20,478 nt of DNA, taken from contig JBFMBE010000053.1 of NCBI GenBank assembly GCA_040755275.1, positions 1 through 20,478 of the forward strand. The letters are read 5' to 3'. Shown here in pieces: positions 1 to 6,937 of this stretch; the stretch's first letter is position 1; every line of letters begins with the position of its first letter. The position numbers and the translations under genes were made by a program. Below the pieces are notes generated by a model, which was given only the letters and a program-made list of their open reading frames with translations, was not told where the DNA came from and searched no databases. This DNA comes from Desulfatirhabdium sp040755275 (lineage in GTDB: Bacteria > Desulfobacterota > Desulfobacteria > Desulfobacterales > Desulfatirhabdiaceae).

Positions 1-277
1 CGTAAATGTCGGGCATCAGCGGGGTGGCTGGGGAAGCCTTTTGAGACTGCTGCGAAAACGTGTTTGAAGCCGCCGGATATCGTTGGATCGGGCGGAGATG
101 CTTCATCCATATTGGTTTGAAAAACATCCTGTTGCAACTCGGCAATTCTGTATTCCAAGCTTGGCTATCCGCCCGATCCAACGAGATCGGGCGGCTGAGT
201 TTTTTCGCAGCATCGAAAAAGGTTCCCCAGTCACCCCGCGACTCGACAGAGACTTCCTGACTTTTTGCGGGGCCATC
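1..277. repeat. Composite TIR repeat, copy 1 (left end cut by window)
   Basis: The right terminus at 259-277 (GACTTTTTGCGGGGCCATC) is the reverse complement of the left terminus of the copy at 879. The two outer parts (about 8-62 and 205-277) match the simple copy at 879-1030 closely. Between them lies an extra segment of about 140 bp containing two perfect 16-bp inverted arms (81-96 and 168-183) built around GATCGGGCGG. This extra segment is therefore probably a nested insertion into the simpler element. Its reverse complement matches the copy at 20345-20478 at about 43 of 48 aligned positions by eye. The element covers two bases of the stop codon of the neighbouring membrane-protein gene. 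I see no coding capacity in it. Confidence 0.8.
169..205 (+). terminator. Terminator-like hairpin with T tract
   Basis: A perfect 10-bp GC-rich stem (CCGCCCGATC at 169-178, GATCGGGCGG at 185-194) with a 6-nt loop is followed after five bases by TTTTTT at 200-205. On the plus strand this has the form of an intrinsic terminator for transcription entering from the left. It lies inside the repeat copy, so it may simply be part of that element. The five-base gap before the T tract is longer than usual. Confidence 0.45.
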
Positions 278-806
278 ATCCATCATGCCGTTTACGATAC
301 AGAACTATTCCCAGCAGGGGAAGCAGCATCAAGCATTCCCGCAGGACAGCGACGAGGTTGTGCATAAGGGTCGGCCATTGCCAAACTTGCCGCCGTTCGA
401 TGTTGAGAAAGACCGGGAATGGAAAATGGAAGTAATCGGCCGAAAACGGCCACAAAAAGGTTGCACCGATCGGTGGAACGAAATCCGCCGTAAGCCAGTC
501 GATCAGCAGATGAGATCCATAGACGGCTGTTAGAGCCAAGATAGAGAATTGCAGGGGCTGTCGGCGTATCCATCGGGCTGCAAGGAGCATCAGTCCGAAA
601 GCCGCCATTGCGCCAATGCTGTGAGTGATTCCATGATGGAACAACCTCGAATCACCGAGTAGTATCCCCAGAACAAGATCGATATCCGCCGCATTTGCGG
701 CAACCAGATACCAGAGAAGCAGGCGGTTTGCCCCATTTCTCCGGAAATCATCGGATGCGATCCAACCGATCAGTCCTGCTATCGAATGTCCAATGGGACT
801 AGCCAC
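276..806 (-). CDS. YdjM-like membrane-bound metal-dependent hydrolase family protein
   Basis: This is a 176-residue polytopic membrane protein of the YdjM/DUF457 type. Family signatures seen are H7, DID at 41-43, HHGITHS at 57-63, SHLLIDWLT at 98-106 and LWPFS at 118-122, with hydrophobic segments around 30-50, 64-80, 88-105 and 147-170. The His/Asp pattern suggests a metal site at the membrane. No substrate is established for the family; E. coli YdjM is an SOS-regulated inner-membrane protein, and I see no LexA box here. The GTG start at 804-806 is supported by a strong Shine-Dalgarno GAGGTG at 814-819, with a seven-base gap. The last codons abut repeat copy 1, whose terminus supplies part of the TGA. 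The gene appears to be a single transcription unit between two repeat copies. Confidence 0.8.
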   Translation of the reverse strand: MASPIGHSIAGLIGWIASDDFRRNGANRLLLWYLVAANAADIDLVLGILLGDSRLFHHGITHSIGAMAAFGLMLLAARWIRRQPLQFSILALTAVYGSHLLIDWLTADFVPPIGATFLWPFSADYFHFPFPVFLNIERRQVWQWPTLMHNLVAVLRECLMLLPLLGIVLYRKRHDG

Positions 807-878
807 CCCACTTCACCTCGATTGTCGATGCTTCCTGTTGGCCGAAAATGGAAAAGAAGGCAGCAGAACGTCAAATCT

Positions 879-1030
879 GATGGCCCCGCAAAAAGTCGTT
901 TTTCCCGTGCTTTTCGGGAATGCCGGGCATCAGCGGGTTGGCTGGGGAAGCCTTTTGAGCTTGCTGCGAAAAAGGTTCCCCAGTTATCCCGCGACTCGAC
1001 AGAAACTTCCTGACTGTTTGCGGGGCCTTC
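879..1030. repeat. TIR repeat, copy 2 (simple form)
   Basis: The termini are GGCCCCGCAAAAAGTC at 882-897 and GACTGTTTGCGGGGCC at 1012-1027, a 16-bp inverted pair with one mismatch. GAT precedes the left arm, as in the other copies. The interior (about 115 bp) has no plausible gene. It separates the amidohydrolase 3' end from the YdjM-like gene. It is the clearest complete copy and defines the short version of the element. Confidence 0.85.
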
Positions 1031-1054
1031 AACCTTCGGTTTCACGCAAAGCCA

Positions 1055-2380
1055 TCATCCCATCCCGACCCACTGCCTCACCCGCTGTGCCTGAGTTCTG
1101 ACCGAATCCATCACCTCGGCGAGATCGAGGGTGAGCAGGCTGCGGTTTTCCATCACGAGCCTGCCGTCGATGATGCTGTGGATGACATCGGCCCCGCTCA
1201 CACAGTATACGAGATGGGAATAGGGGTTGTAGATGGGTGTCAGATGAGGCTGATCGGTATCGATGACAATCAAATCGGCCTTTTTGCCGACTTCGAGGGA
1301 TCCGATGCTGTCTGCCATCCCGAGCGCTCTTGCGCCATCGCTCGTTGCGCAGCGCAATACGGTAACCGCATCCATCACCGTCGGATCCATCCGGCTGACC
1401 TTGTGAATCTTGGCCAGGGTGCTCATTTCCGAGAACATGTCGAGATCGTTGTTGGATGCCGCACCATCCGTTCCCAGGCCGACGATGATACCTCGCTCGA
1501 TCAGCTCCGGTATGAGGCCGTTTCCGACAGCCAGCTTCATGTTGCTTTCCGGATTCGTGACCACCCGAATGCCATGACGCTGGATGCGGTCCATTTCATC
1601 CGGGTCGAGGTGGGTGCAATGATCTGCAATGACGTGCTCCCCGCAGATTTCCATCGCTTCCATGTGACCGAACGGCTTTTTCCCATAGCGCTCCTGGATC
1701 GTTTCCAGCTCCGAAAGCGTTTCGGCCACGTGCATGATGAGCGGGACCCCGTTTCGAAGGGCGATTGCGTTGGCTTCCTTCAACAGATCAGGACTGCAGG
1801 TATAGAGGGCATGCGGTTCAACCGCTACGGAGATGAGCGGATGGCCTTTCCAAGTATCAATGAGCTGCTGTGTATACCGAAAACCATTTTCGATCGAACC
1901 GTAATTCGGGGACGGAAAATCGTAGAGCACTTCTCCGACCAAAGCTCGCATGCCGGCCTTGGCCGCAGCCCTGGCCGTTTCTTGTTCGAAGAGGTACATG
2001 TCGCAGAATGTCGTTGTCCCGGAAAGGATCATTTCGGCGCACCCCAGCAGGGTGCCGGTATAGACGAATTCGGCGTCCATTTTCGCTTCGACCGGAAAAA
2101 TGTACCGGTTCAACCAATCCATGAGGGGTAGATCATCGGCCAACCCACGAAACAGGGTCATCGCAGCATGGGTGTGGCTGTTGATCAACCCGGGCATCAC
2201 GATGCCGCCGCGGGCATCAATCGTTTTGGCCGCTGTCGTTTGCAGGTTGCCGGAGAATGACGAGCCGATGAAGGCGATCCGATCGCCCCGAATTCCGATG
2301 GAGCCGTCTTCGATCGTTGTCAGGTTCGCGTCCATCGTGAGAATGGTCGCATGCTCGATGAGTAAATCCATGGGTTGCAT
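1055..2380 (-). CDS. mtaD: 5'-methylthioadenosine/S-adenosylhomocysteine deaminase-type amidohydrolase
   Basis: This is a 441-residue cytosolic metal-dependent hydrolase of the TRZ/ATZ-MtaD branch of the amidohydrolase superfamily, of normal length. It has the N-terminal beta cap, then the metal motif NSHTHAAM (H69, H71), GTTTFCDMY at 121-129, EPHALYTCSP near 189, MHVAE (H217, E220), DHCTHLD near 253-259 and GTDGAASNND (D305). The HTHAAM motif followed by a DDLPLMDWL stretch favours MtaD, which deaminates the adenine ring of MTA and SAH as a salvage route for the SAM by-products. Guanine deaminase/SsnA-like or chlorohydrolase relatives are the alternatives. The ATG is supported by GAGGAG at 2387-2392, six bases upstream. 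It is transcribed divergently from dtd across a 79-bp gap. Substrate is inferred from family only. Confidence 0.88.
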   Translation of the reverse strand: MQPMDLLIEHATILTMDANLTTIEDGSIGIRGDRIAFIGSSFSGNLQTTAAKTIDARGGIVMPGLINSHTHAAMTLFRGLADDLPLMDWLNRYIFPVEAKMDAEFVYTGTLLGCAEMILSGTTTFCDMYLFEQETARAAAKAGMRALVGEVLYDFPSPNYGSIENGFRYTQQLIDTWKGHPLISVAVEPHALYTCSPDLLKEANAIALRNGVPLIMHVAETLSELETIQERYGKKPFGHMEAMEICGEHVIADHCTHLDPDEMDRIQRHGIRVVTNPESNMKLAVGNGLIPELIERGIIVGLGTDGAASNNDLDMFSEMSTLAKIHKVSRMDPTVMDAVTVLRCATSDGARALGMADSIGSLEVGKKADLIVIDTDQPHLTPIYNPYSHLVYCVSGADVIHSIIDGRLVMENRSLLTLDLAEVMDSVRTQAQRVRQWVGMG

Positions 2381-2459
2381 GATGGGCTCCTCAATGGTAT
2401 CGTCCGTCCCGAAACCGAATGTTTTTCGACTCTATCAAGTCAGTGGAGGCAATGCAACG

Positions 2460-2915
2460 ATGATTGCCGTCATTCAACGCGTCAAGACCTGCTCAGTCAC
2501 CATCGATGGACGGAAAACGGCTGAAATTGGAACGGGATTGCTCGTCCTTCTGGGCGTCGGTCACGGGGATACGACCATAGACGTCGATTATCTGGCCGAG
2601 AAAACGGTTCATCTTCGCATCTTCGAGGATGATGCCGGAAAAATGAACCGCTCGGTTCTGGACATCGGTGGGGAGGCGATGGTCGTCTCGCAGTTCACCT
2701 TGTTGGGAGATTGCCGAAAAGGCAGGAGGCCGTCTTTTATCGAGGCGGCAAGGCCCGATGTCGCTGTTCCCCTGTACGAGCGCTTCATCGACATGCTTCG
2801 AAAAACGGGGATACGGGTGGAAACCGGCCGCTTCGGCGCCATGATGGACATCGGTCTCATCAACGACGGGCCGGTCACCCTGATTCTTGACAGCAAGAAT
2901 TCTGCCAGGTCATGA
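2460..2915 (+). CDS. dtd: D-aminoacyl-tRNA deacylase
   Basis: This 151-residue protein matches the full length of the DTD family. It hydrolyses D-aminoacyl-tRNA, and mischarged glycyl-tRNA(Ala), in the cytosol to stop wrong residues entering translation. Hallmarks are the N-terminal MIAVIQRV strand, the catalytic-site motif SQFTLLGDCRKGRRPSF, and the C-terminal FGAMMDIGLINDGPVTLILDS holding the cross-subunit GPVT-type motif (NDGPVT here). The reading frame stays open upstream to about 2100, but that part is antisense to mtaD. The ATG at 2460 matches the family N-terminus and has GGAGG at 2445-2449, a rather long ten-base spacing. Its stop overlaps the next gene's start as ATGA, so the two are translationally coupled. 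Confidence 0.96.
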   Translation: MIAVIQRVKTCSVTIDGRKTAEIGTGLLVLLGVGHGDTTIDVDYLAEKTVHLRIFEDDAGKMNRSVLDIGGEAMVVSQFTLLGDCRKGRRPSFIEAARPDVAVPLYERFIDMLRKTGIRVETGRFGAMMDIGLINDGPVTLILDSKNSARS

Positions 2916-4105
2916 ACCCATTTCGCTCAGTCATCGTTATTATCTGGATTCTGTCGTCCCTCATTTGCAGCTCACGGGTGGATGCACTCGATACCGATTC
3001 CCTGAAGGCACTCATCGGCGAGCAAGACGCCCTGCTTCTCGTCAATCCGCAAAACGAACGCGTCGTCTCGATGCATGCAGACCGACCTCTTGTCCCAGCC
3101 TCCGTCATCAAGCTGTTGACCGTCCTAGCCGCATTTCACGAACTGAGCCCCAACTATCGGTTTCGAACCGAATGTTACGTGAGCCCGGCCGGTGATTTGA
3201 TCGTCAAAGGATATGGAGATCCTTTCCTGACATCCGAAGCCATCCTGAATTTGGCCACCGAAATCGCATCGACGCGCAAGCGCTTCCGCCATCTGATCGT
3301 GGATGGATCCTTTTTTGACCCCGGCATCGTCGTCGATGGGATCGAAGTCAACACCGAACCCTACAACGCCCCTGTCGCCGCACTCAGTGTCAATTTCAAC
3401 ACGGTTGCCTTCCAGCGTTCCCCCAAAGGAAGGCCGATCAGTGCCGATCCCCTCCTGCCTCTCGTTCCTATGGCTGTTCAACGCATTCAGAAATGCCGCC
3501 AGCAGTCCGGTAGAATAACGGTGGTTTCCAGTGCCACCGAAGCCCTGCAATATGCCGGAGAAACCATCCGGGCCGTTTTCCAGAAAACGGGGATTCGATT
3601 CACGGGGAAAATCGTCCAAGCCTCGGTGAATCGGGCAACCGACACATGCATCCTCTCCTACCGCTCCCGGTTGACACTCGAGGAGATGGCCGCAAAACTT
3701 CTCGAGTTCTCCAGCAATTTCATCGCCAATCAGATTTTTCTGACGATGGGCGCCGAATCCTTCGGTGCGCCTGCGTCTTTGCAACAGGGTAGAAGGGTAG
3801 TGGAGAAGTATATCCGCACGGCACTTCCCGAAGCGAAGATCGTCGTTGTCGAAGGCTCGGGCATCAGCCGTCAGAACCGCATCTGCGCATCCGACATGGA
3901 TGAAGTGCTGGTGCGGTTTCAACCCTTCAGGCACTTGATGCGGCACCGGGATGGGGAATGGTTCAAAACGGGGACGATGAACGGCGTCCGAAACCGGGTA
4001 GGATTTATGGAAGACAACAGAGGCGGGTTGTGGCGGTTTGTGGTCCTTCTGAATACTCCTGGAAAGAACACTGACTCGATTCTGAAGTTGATCCGCCCCG
4101 AATGA
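2912..4105 (+). CDS. dacB: D-alanyl-D-alanine carboxypeptidase/endopeptidase, DacB (PBP4) family S13
   Basis: This is a 397-residue exported penicillin-binding protein. All three active-site motifs are present: SVIK (S64, K67) in PASVIK, SSN at 267-269, and KTG at 352-354. The S13 signature KGYGDPFLTSE near 99-109 is also clear. Residues 1-26 form a signal peptide with a hydrophobic core (about 7-20) and a likely cleavage near VDA. The enzyme removes the terminal D-Ala or cuts D-Ala-mDAP cross-links in periplasmic peptidoglycan. It is shorter than E. coli DacB (477 residues), mainly because the insertion between the SxxK and SxN motifs is smaller. The start overlaps the dtd stop (ATGA), so expression is coupled to dtd. 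The pairing may link D-amino-acid quality control with D-Ala release, but this is inference. Confidence 0.93.
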   Translation: MNPFRSVIVIIWILSSLICSSRVDALDTDSLKALIGEQDALLLVNPQNERVVSMHADRPLVPASVIKLLTVLAAFHELSPNYRFRTECYVSPAGDLIVKGYGDPFLTSEAILNLATEIASTRKRFRHLIVDGSFFDPGIVVDGIEVNTEPYNAPVAALSVNFNTVAFQRSPKGRPISADPLLPLVPMAVQRIQKCRQQSGRITVVSSATEALQYAGETIRAVFQKTGIRFTGKIVQASVNRATDTCILSYRSRLTLEEMAAKLLEFSSNFIANQIFLTMGAESFGAPASLQQGRRVVEKYIRTALPEAKIVVVEGSGISRQNRICASDMDEVLVRFQPFRHLMRHRDGEWFKTGTMNGVRNRVGFMEDNRGGLWRFVVLLNTPGKNTDSILKLIRPE

Positions 4106-4112
4106 TGGCATT

Positions 4113-4126
4113 TGCGAACGTTCGCA
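4113..4126. other. Perfect 14-bp palindrome between convergent genes
   Basis: TGCGAACGTTCGCA is an exact palindrome in the 56-bp gap between the 3' ends of dacB and folE2. No T tract follows on either strand, so it is a poor intrinsic terminator. It could be a protein-binding site or a weak bidirectional hairpin. No function is shown. Confidence 0.5.
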
Positions 4127-4161
4127 TCACATATTCCAGTAGAACACGGCCCTGCCCCAGA

Positions 4162-5004
4162 TCATGTTTTTTTCCGAACGATGTAGGCATAGGCGCTGTG
4201 GTTGTGGATCGATTCGAAATTTTCCGCTGAAACCGAAAACCAGGTGATGTTGGGATCCTGATCCAGCCGCAGCGCAATGTCCCGAACGACATCTTCCACG
4301 AATTTGGGATTATCGAAACCTTTTTCTGTCACGTATTTCTCGTCCACCCGTTTCAGAATCGAATACACCTCACAGGAAGAACAGGATTCCACCAGACGGA
4401 TCATATCCTCGAGCCAGATGAATTTCTTGAACCGGGTGCTCAGTCGCACTTCCCCGCGCTGGTTGTGGGCCCCCATCTCACTGATTTCCTTCGAACAAGG
4501 GCACACGGACGATATCGGCACGATGACTTCGGAAACGATGTCGATCTTGTCGGATGCATCGCTCGATCCCAGAATTCTACAGGTATAATCCATCAGACCG
4601 GGCACACCGCTGACCGGCGCATGTTTTTCGATGAAATAGGGAAACGTGACCTCGACATGGGCAGAGGCGGCATTCAAATGGCCCTTCATTTCGGAAAGCA
4701 CGTTGGCGATTCCCTTCAGAGAAATTTCCGGTCGAAACAGGTGCAGCAGTTCCACGAACCGGCTCATGTGGGTCCCCTTGGTGCTGTGGGGAAGATCGAC
4801 ATACATGTTGATCGTGGCCACCGTGTGCTGTCGACTGTTCTTCCGGTCGAGGACGGTGATGGGATATCGGAGGTTCTTGACGCCGACCTTATCGATCGGG
4901 ATATTGCGGTCATCCTGCTGGCTTTGAACGTCTTTCATGAAGATGGCACTCGGAAGAAACTGCGGATCACGGTCGGAAGAGATGGCAGGGCAGTCGGTTT
5001 TCAT
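4162..5004 (-). CDS. folE2: GTP cyclohydrolase FolE2 (GCYH-IB)
   Basis: This 280-residue COG1469 enzyme converts GTP to 7,8-dihydroneopterin triphosphate for folate or queuosine synthesis. FolE2 enzymes work with metals other than zinc and often replace FolE under zinc limitation. Seen are the N-terminal IDKVGVKNLRYPI block, the signature CPCSKEISEMGAHNQRG (C168, C170, H180), FVEDVVRDIA near 235-244 and a C-terminal SIHNHSAYAY. The start at 5004 overlaps the stop of the upstream ttcA-like gene as ATGA, which supports coupling. However, homology as I recall it begins near residue 23 (MKDVQS, start 4938), where no clear Shine-Dalgarno is visible, so the first 22 residues are uncertain. Nothing in the sequence shows Zur control. 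Confidence 0.93.
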   Translation of the reverse strand: MKTDCPAISSDRDPQFLPSAIFMKDVQSQQDDRNIPIDKVGVKNLRYPITVLDRKNSRQHTVATINMYVDLPHSTKGTHMSRFVELLHLFRPEISLKGIANVLSEMKGHLNAASAHVEVTFPYFIEKHAPVSGVPGLMDYTCRILGSSDASDKIDIVSEVIVPISSVCPCSKEISEMGAHNQRGEVRLSTRFKKFIWLEDMIRLVESCSSCEVYSILKRVDEKYVTEKGFDNPKFVEDVVRDIALRLDQDPNITWFSVSAENFESIHNHSAYAYIVRKKT

Positions 5005-5822
5005 CGATGGGTTTCCATGGTTGAATGATCTTGCCCGGAATCGATGGATCCGGAAAGGCTTCGTTGAATAGCGCCGTATCGTCTGAGATGTTCCGCCGTC
5101 AGCATGAAGTCGGTGTTGACATGGTGCAAGGCTCGAAAGATATTGCCTCGAACCTTCCGGTTGCTGCGGTAGAACTGGTTCAACAGGGACTTGATTTCTG
5201 AACGTCTGCTGGAGGAAGCCGACGGACAGGCATTGACGACGACCGGGAGCCCCGCCTTTTCCGCGAAGGTCCGTATATCCGCCTCATCCGAATAGGCCAG
5301 GGGTCGAATCAGCGTAAACGCCCCGCCGAAGAAGGATTGAACCGGAACGATCGTACACACCTGCCCGGAATACATGACATTGATGAAAAATGTCTCGATC
5401 AGGTCGTCCTTGTGATGACCGAGCGCCAGTTTGTTGCAGCCCAGAGAGACGGTCCGTTCGAAGAGCATCTTTCGACGAAGCCTTGCACACAGGAAACAGG
5501 GATTTTCCCGATTCTCGGCACTATGTGCCACAATCCCGTTTCGGCTGTATACGACATCGGCCCTCAGACCCAGCTCACTACAGAAGGCCTCGATGACCGG
5601 AGCCGAACTGGGTTCAAAGCCTGGATCGATATAGACGGGAAAGAGATCGTAACGAACGGGAATGTAGGCCAGGCGGCGATGCAGGATGGAAAGAAGCGTC
5701 AGGCTGTCTTTACCGCCGGAAATCCCTACGGCAATGCGATCGCCGTCCGCGATCATCTGGTAGGCACCGATCGCCCATCCGACACTGCGGTTGAGCTTCT
5801 TATACCAGGCCGGAAAACGCAC
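5001..5822 (-). CDS. TtcA-like PP-loop ATPase, probable tRNA sulfurtransferase
   Basis: With a GTG start at 5822 this is a 273-residue protein of the TtcA/TtuA superfamily, which adenylates a tRNA base and inserts sulfur. Motifs are the PP-loop SGGKDS at 35-40, the CFLC pair (C109, C112), GHHKDDLIET at 134-143, and a third cysteine C199 (NACPSASSSRR), consistent with a three-cysteine [4Fe-4S] site. TtcA makes 2-thiocytidine at tRNA position 32, but related groups thiolate other positions, so no gene symbol is given. The frame stays open further upstream, but that part is only the rpoZ sequence read in another frame. The GTG gives the family-like start MRFPAWYKKLNRSVG. It overlaps rpoZ by 23 nt and folE2 by 4 nt. 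The Shine-Dalgarno is weak (GGAAGA, about 11 bases), suggesting coupling to rpoZ translation. Confidence 0.88.
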   Translation of the reverse strand: MRFPAWYKKLNRSVGWAIGAYQMIADGDRIAVGISGGKDSLTLLSILHRRLAYIPVRYDLFPVYIDPGFEPSSAPVIEAFCSELGLRADVVYSRNGIVAHSAENRENPCFLCARLRRKMLFERTVSLGCNKLALGHHKDDLIETFFINVMYSGQVCTIVPVQSFFGGAFTLIRPLAYSDEADIRTFAEKAGLPVVVNACPSASSSRRSEIKSLLNQFYRSNRKVRGNIFRALHHVNTDFMLTAEHLRRYGAIQRSLSGSIDSGQDHSTMETHR

Positions 5823-6045
5823 CGTATTCGGAATCTTCCATTTCGTCCTTCCGGTTTTCGGAAGCCAGCCGTACTTTTCCTGCGGCGATTTCCCGCAGCG
5901 CCATGACGATATCTTCGTTATCGTGATCTTGAAGCAGGAAATCACCTCCATCCCGAATCTGCCGCACCCTCCTGGCCACCATGTTGGCCAGCAAGAATCG
6001 GTTAGGAACACGCTTCAAGCAATCCTCGATCGTAACTCTTGCCAA
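5800..6045 (-). CDS. rpoZ: DNA-directed RNA polymerase omega subunit
   Basis: This 81-residue protein carries the omega signature at its N-terminus (ARVTIEDCLKRVPNRFLL, then VARRVRQI) and the helical stretch DNEDIVMALREIAAGKV. Omega binds the beta' subunit and helps assembly of RNA polymerase; in many bacteria it also forms a ppGpp site. The start is TTG at 6045. An in-frame ATG lies at 6063, but the Shine-Dalgarno GGAGGT lies downstream of it at 6051-6056. That ribosome site is five bases from the TTG, and homologues begin with MARVT or similar. It is first gene of the rpoZ-ttcA-folE2 unit, with repeat copy 3 upstream. Confidence 0.93.
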   Translation of the reverse strand: MARVTIEDCLKRVPNRFLLANMVARRVRQIRDGGDFLLQDHDNEDIVMALREIAAGKVRLASENRKDEMEDSEYGAFSGLV

Positions 6046-6050
6046 TGGGT

Positions 6051-6056
6051 ACCTCC
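6051..6056 (-). promoter_or_regulatory. Ribosome binding site fixing the rpoZ TTG start
   Basis: GGAGGT on the minus strand, five bases before TTG at 6045, decides against the upstream in-frame ATG at 6063, which would lie on the wrong side of the site. Confidence 0.85.
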
Positions 6057-6100
6057 AATCCAAAAAAGAAGTCAGAAGTCAGGAAATATACGGTTGATGT

Positions 6101-6196
6101 GCTCGCAAAAAGTCGCTGACCACCGATTTTCCTTCAAAGCCAGGCCTCCAGCAGGAGGGCGGGTCAACACAACGCCTGACTTTTTGCAGGGCCATC
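6101..6196. repeat. TIR repeat, copy 3 (short variant)
   Basis: Ends are GCTCGCAAAAAGTC at 6101-6114 and GACTTTTTGCAGGGCCATC at 6178-6196, the same inverted termini as the other copies. The interior differs and is short. It contains a CCTCC/GGAGG hairpin, and an AGGAGGGCGGGT block that is also present in the copy at 20089. It lies in the 306-bp gene-free stretch between greA and rpoZ, about 55 bp before the rpoZ start, so the rpoZ promoter may overlap or lie beyond it. Confidence 0.75.
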
Positions 6197-6263
6197 CCGG
6201 TTGACTCCTACTTGAACGCAACAATAGAACTGTCGGAGTTCGGAAATCCGGACGATCGATACT

Positions 6264-6334
6264 GCCATTCCCGCTACAACGGGTTTCCAGATAAGACCCC
6301 TCCTGGCCGGATTCCTGCCATGACTGGGAATGAC
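6264..6334. repeat. Degenerate inverted intergenic repeat (ATTCCCGC type)
   Basis: CATTCCC at 6266-6272 and GGGAATG at 6326-6332 form the outer arms, with TTTCCAG and CTGG/ATTCC fragments between. This resembles a decayed copy of the widespread proteobacterial repeat with CATTCCCGC...GGGAATG ends. It fills the remainder of the greA-rpoZ gap. No gene or clear promoter is visible there. Confidence 0.45.
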
Positions 6335-6351
6335 GTGTCGGATAATCATCC

Positions 6352-6819
6352 TCAGAGAATTTCGATCAACTCATAACAACGCTTTCCACCCGGTGCACTC
6401 AGCACCAGCTCGTCGGAAGGCTTCTTACCGATGAGGGCCTTGCCGAGAGGGGATGTGATGGAAATGCGTCCCTGCTCGATATTCGATTCTTCCGGGCCAA
6501 CCAGCTGGTATTCGACGGTTTCTCCCGTATCCGTATTTTCGAGAACGACCCTGGATCCGAATACCGCACGGTCTTTGGGCATTTTGGAAGGATCGATGAT
6601 GTCCGCATGGTTCAATTTGTATTCCAGCTCACTGATGCGTCCCTCGATGAATCCCTGCCTTTCCTTGGCGGCTTCATATTCGGCGTTCTCCGATAAATCG
6701 CCGTGGGATCGCGCCTCCTCGATGGCCTTGATGATTTTGGGGCGATCCACCCGTTTCAGGGTTTCGAGCTCGTTGAGCAGGGCATCATATCCTTCACGTG
6801 TCATGGGTATTCGTTCCAA
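6352..6819 (-). CDS. greA: Transcription elongation factor GreA
   Basis: This 155-residue GreA (family usually about 158) rescues backtracked RNA polymerase by inserting its N-terminal coiled coil into the secondary channel and stimulating transcript cleavage. The coiled-coil tip GDLSENAEYEAAKE holds the acidic residues that place the catalytic magnesium. The C-terminal FKBP-like domain ends with SPLGKALIGKKPSDE. The start chosen is TTG at 6819, giving MERIPMTREGY, with GAGGAG at 6828-6833 eight bases upstream. An in-frame GTG at 6828 overlaps the ribosome site itself and is unlikely. The gene lies 118 bp after asd with no clear terminator between, so it may share that transcript. Confidence 0.95.
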   Translation of the reverse strand: MERIPMTREGYDALLNELETLKRVDRPKIIKAIEEARSHGDLSENAEYEAAKERQGFIEGRISELEYKLNHADIIDPSKMPKDRAVFGSRVVLENTDTGETVEYQLVGPEESNIEQGRISITSPLGKALIGKKPSDELVLSAPGGKRCYELIEIL

Positions 6820-6827
6820 AGCAATCA

Positions 6828-6833
6828 CTCCTC
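6828..6833 (-). promoter_or_regulatory. Ribosome binding site fixing the greA TTG start
   Basis: GAGGAG on the minus strand is eight bases before TTG at 6819. Its last base is also the first base of the rejected in-frame GTG. Confidence 0.75.
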
Positions 6834-6937
6834 AATACGAAATCTTCTCATATCTTGGCCTCCACGGTTCTGCCTGGGGGCGTCTCGTTACAACCGTACT
6901 TCGTTCGTTTCATCGTCGATCGGCCATCCTTCCCGGT

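Noticed and set aside
1178..2131. Plus-strand open frame opposite mtaD
   Set aside because: It is antisense to a complete, motif-rich amidohydrolase gene and has no recognisable domain.
2100..2459. N-terminal extension of Dtd by 120 codons
   Set aside because: It is antisense to mtaD. The family N-terminus MIAVIQRV begins at 2460 with its own ribosome site.
2381..2459. Sigma-70 promoters in the mtaD-dtd divergent gap
   Set aside because: A promoter pair must exist near here, but only weak matches (such as TTGCAT-17-TAGAGT on the minus strand) are visible, so no feature was called.
5823..6011. N-terminal extension of the TtcA-like protein by 63 residues
   Set aside because: This stretch is the rpoZ sequence in another frame. 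The TtcA-type homology starts at the GTG at 5822.
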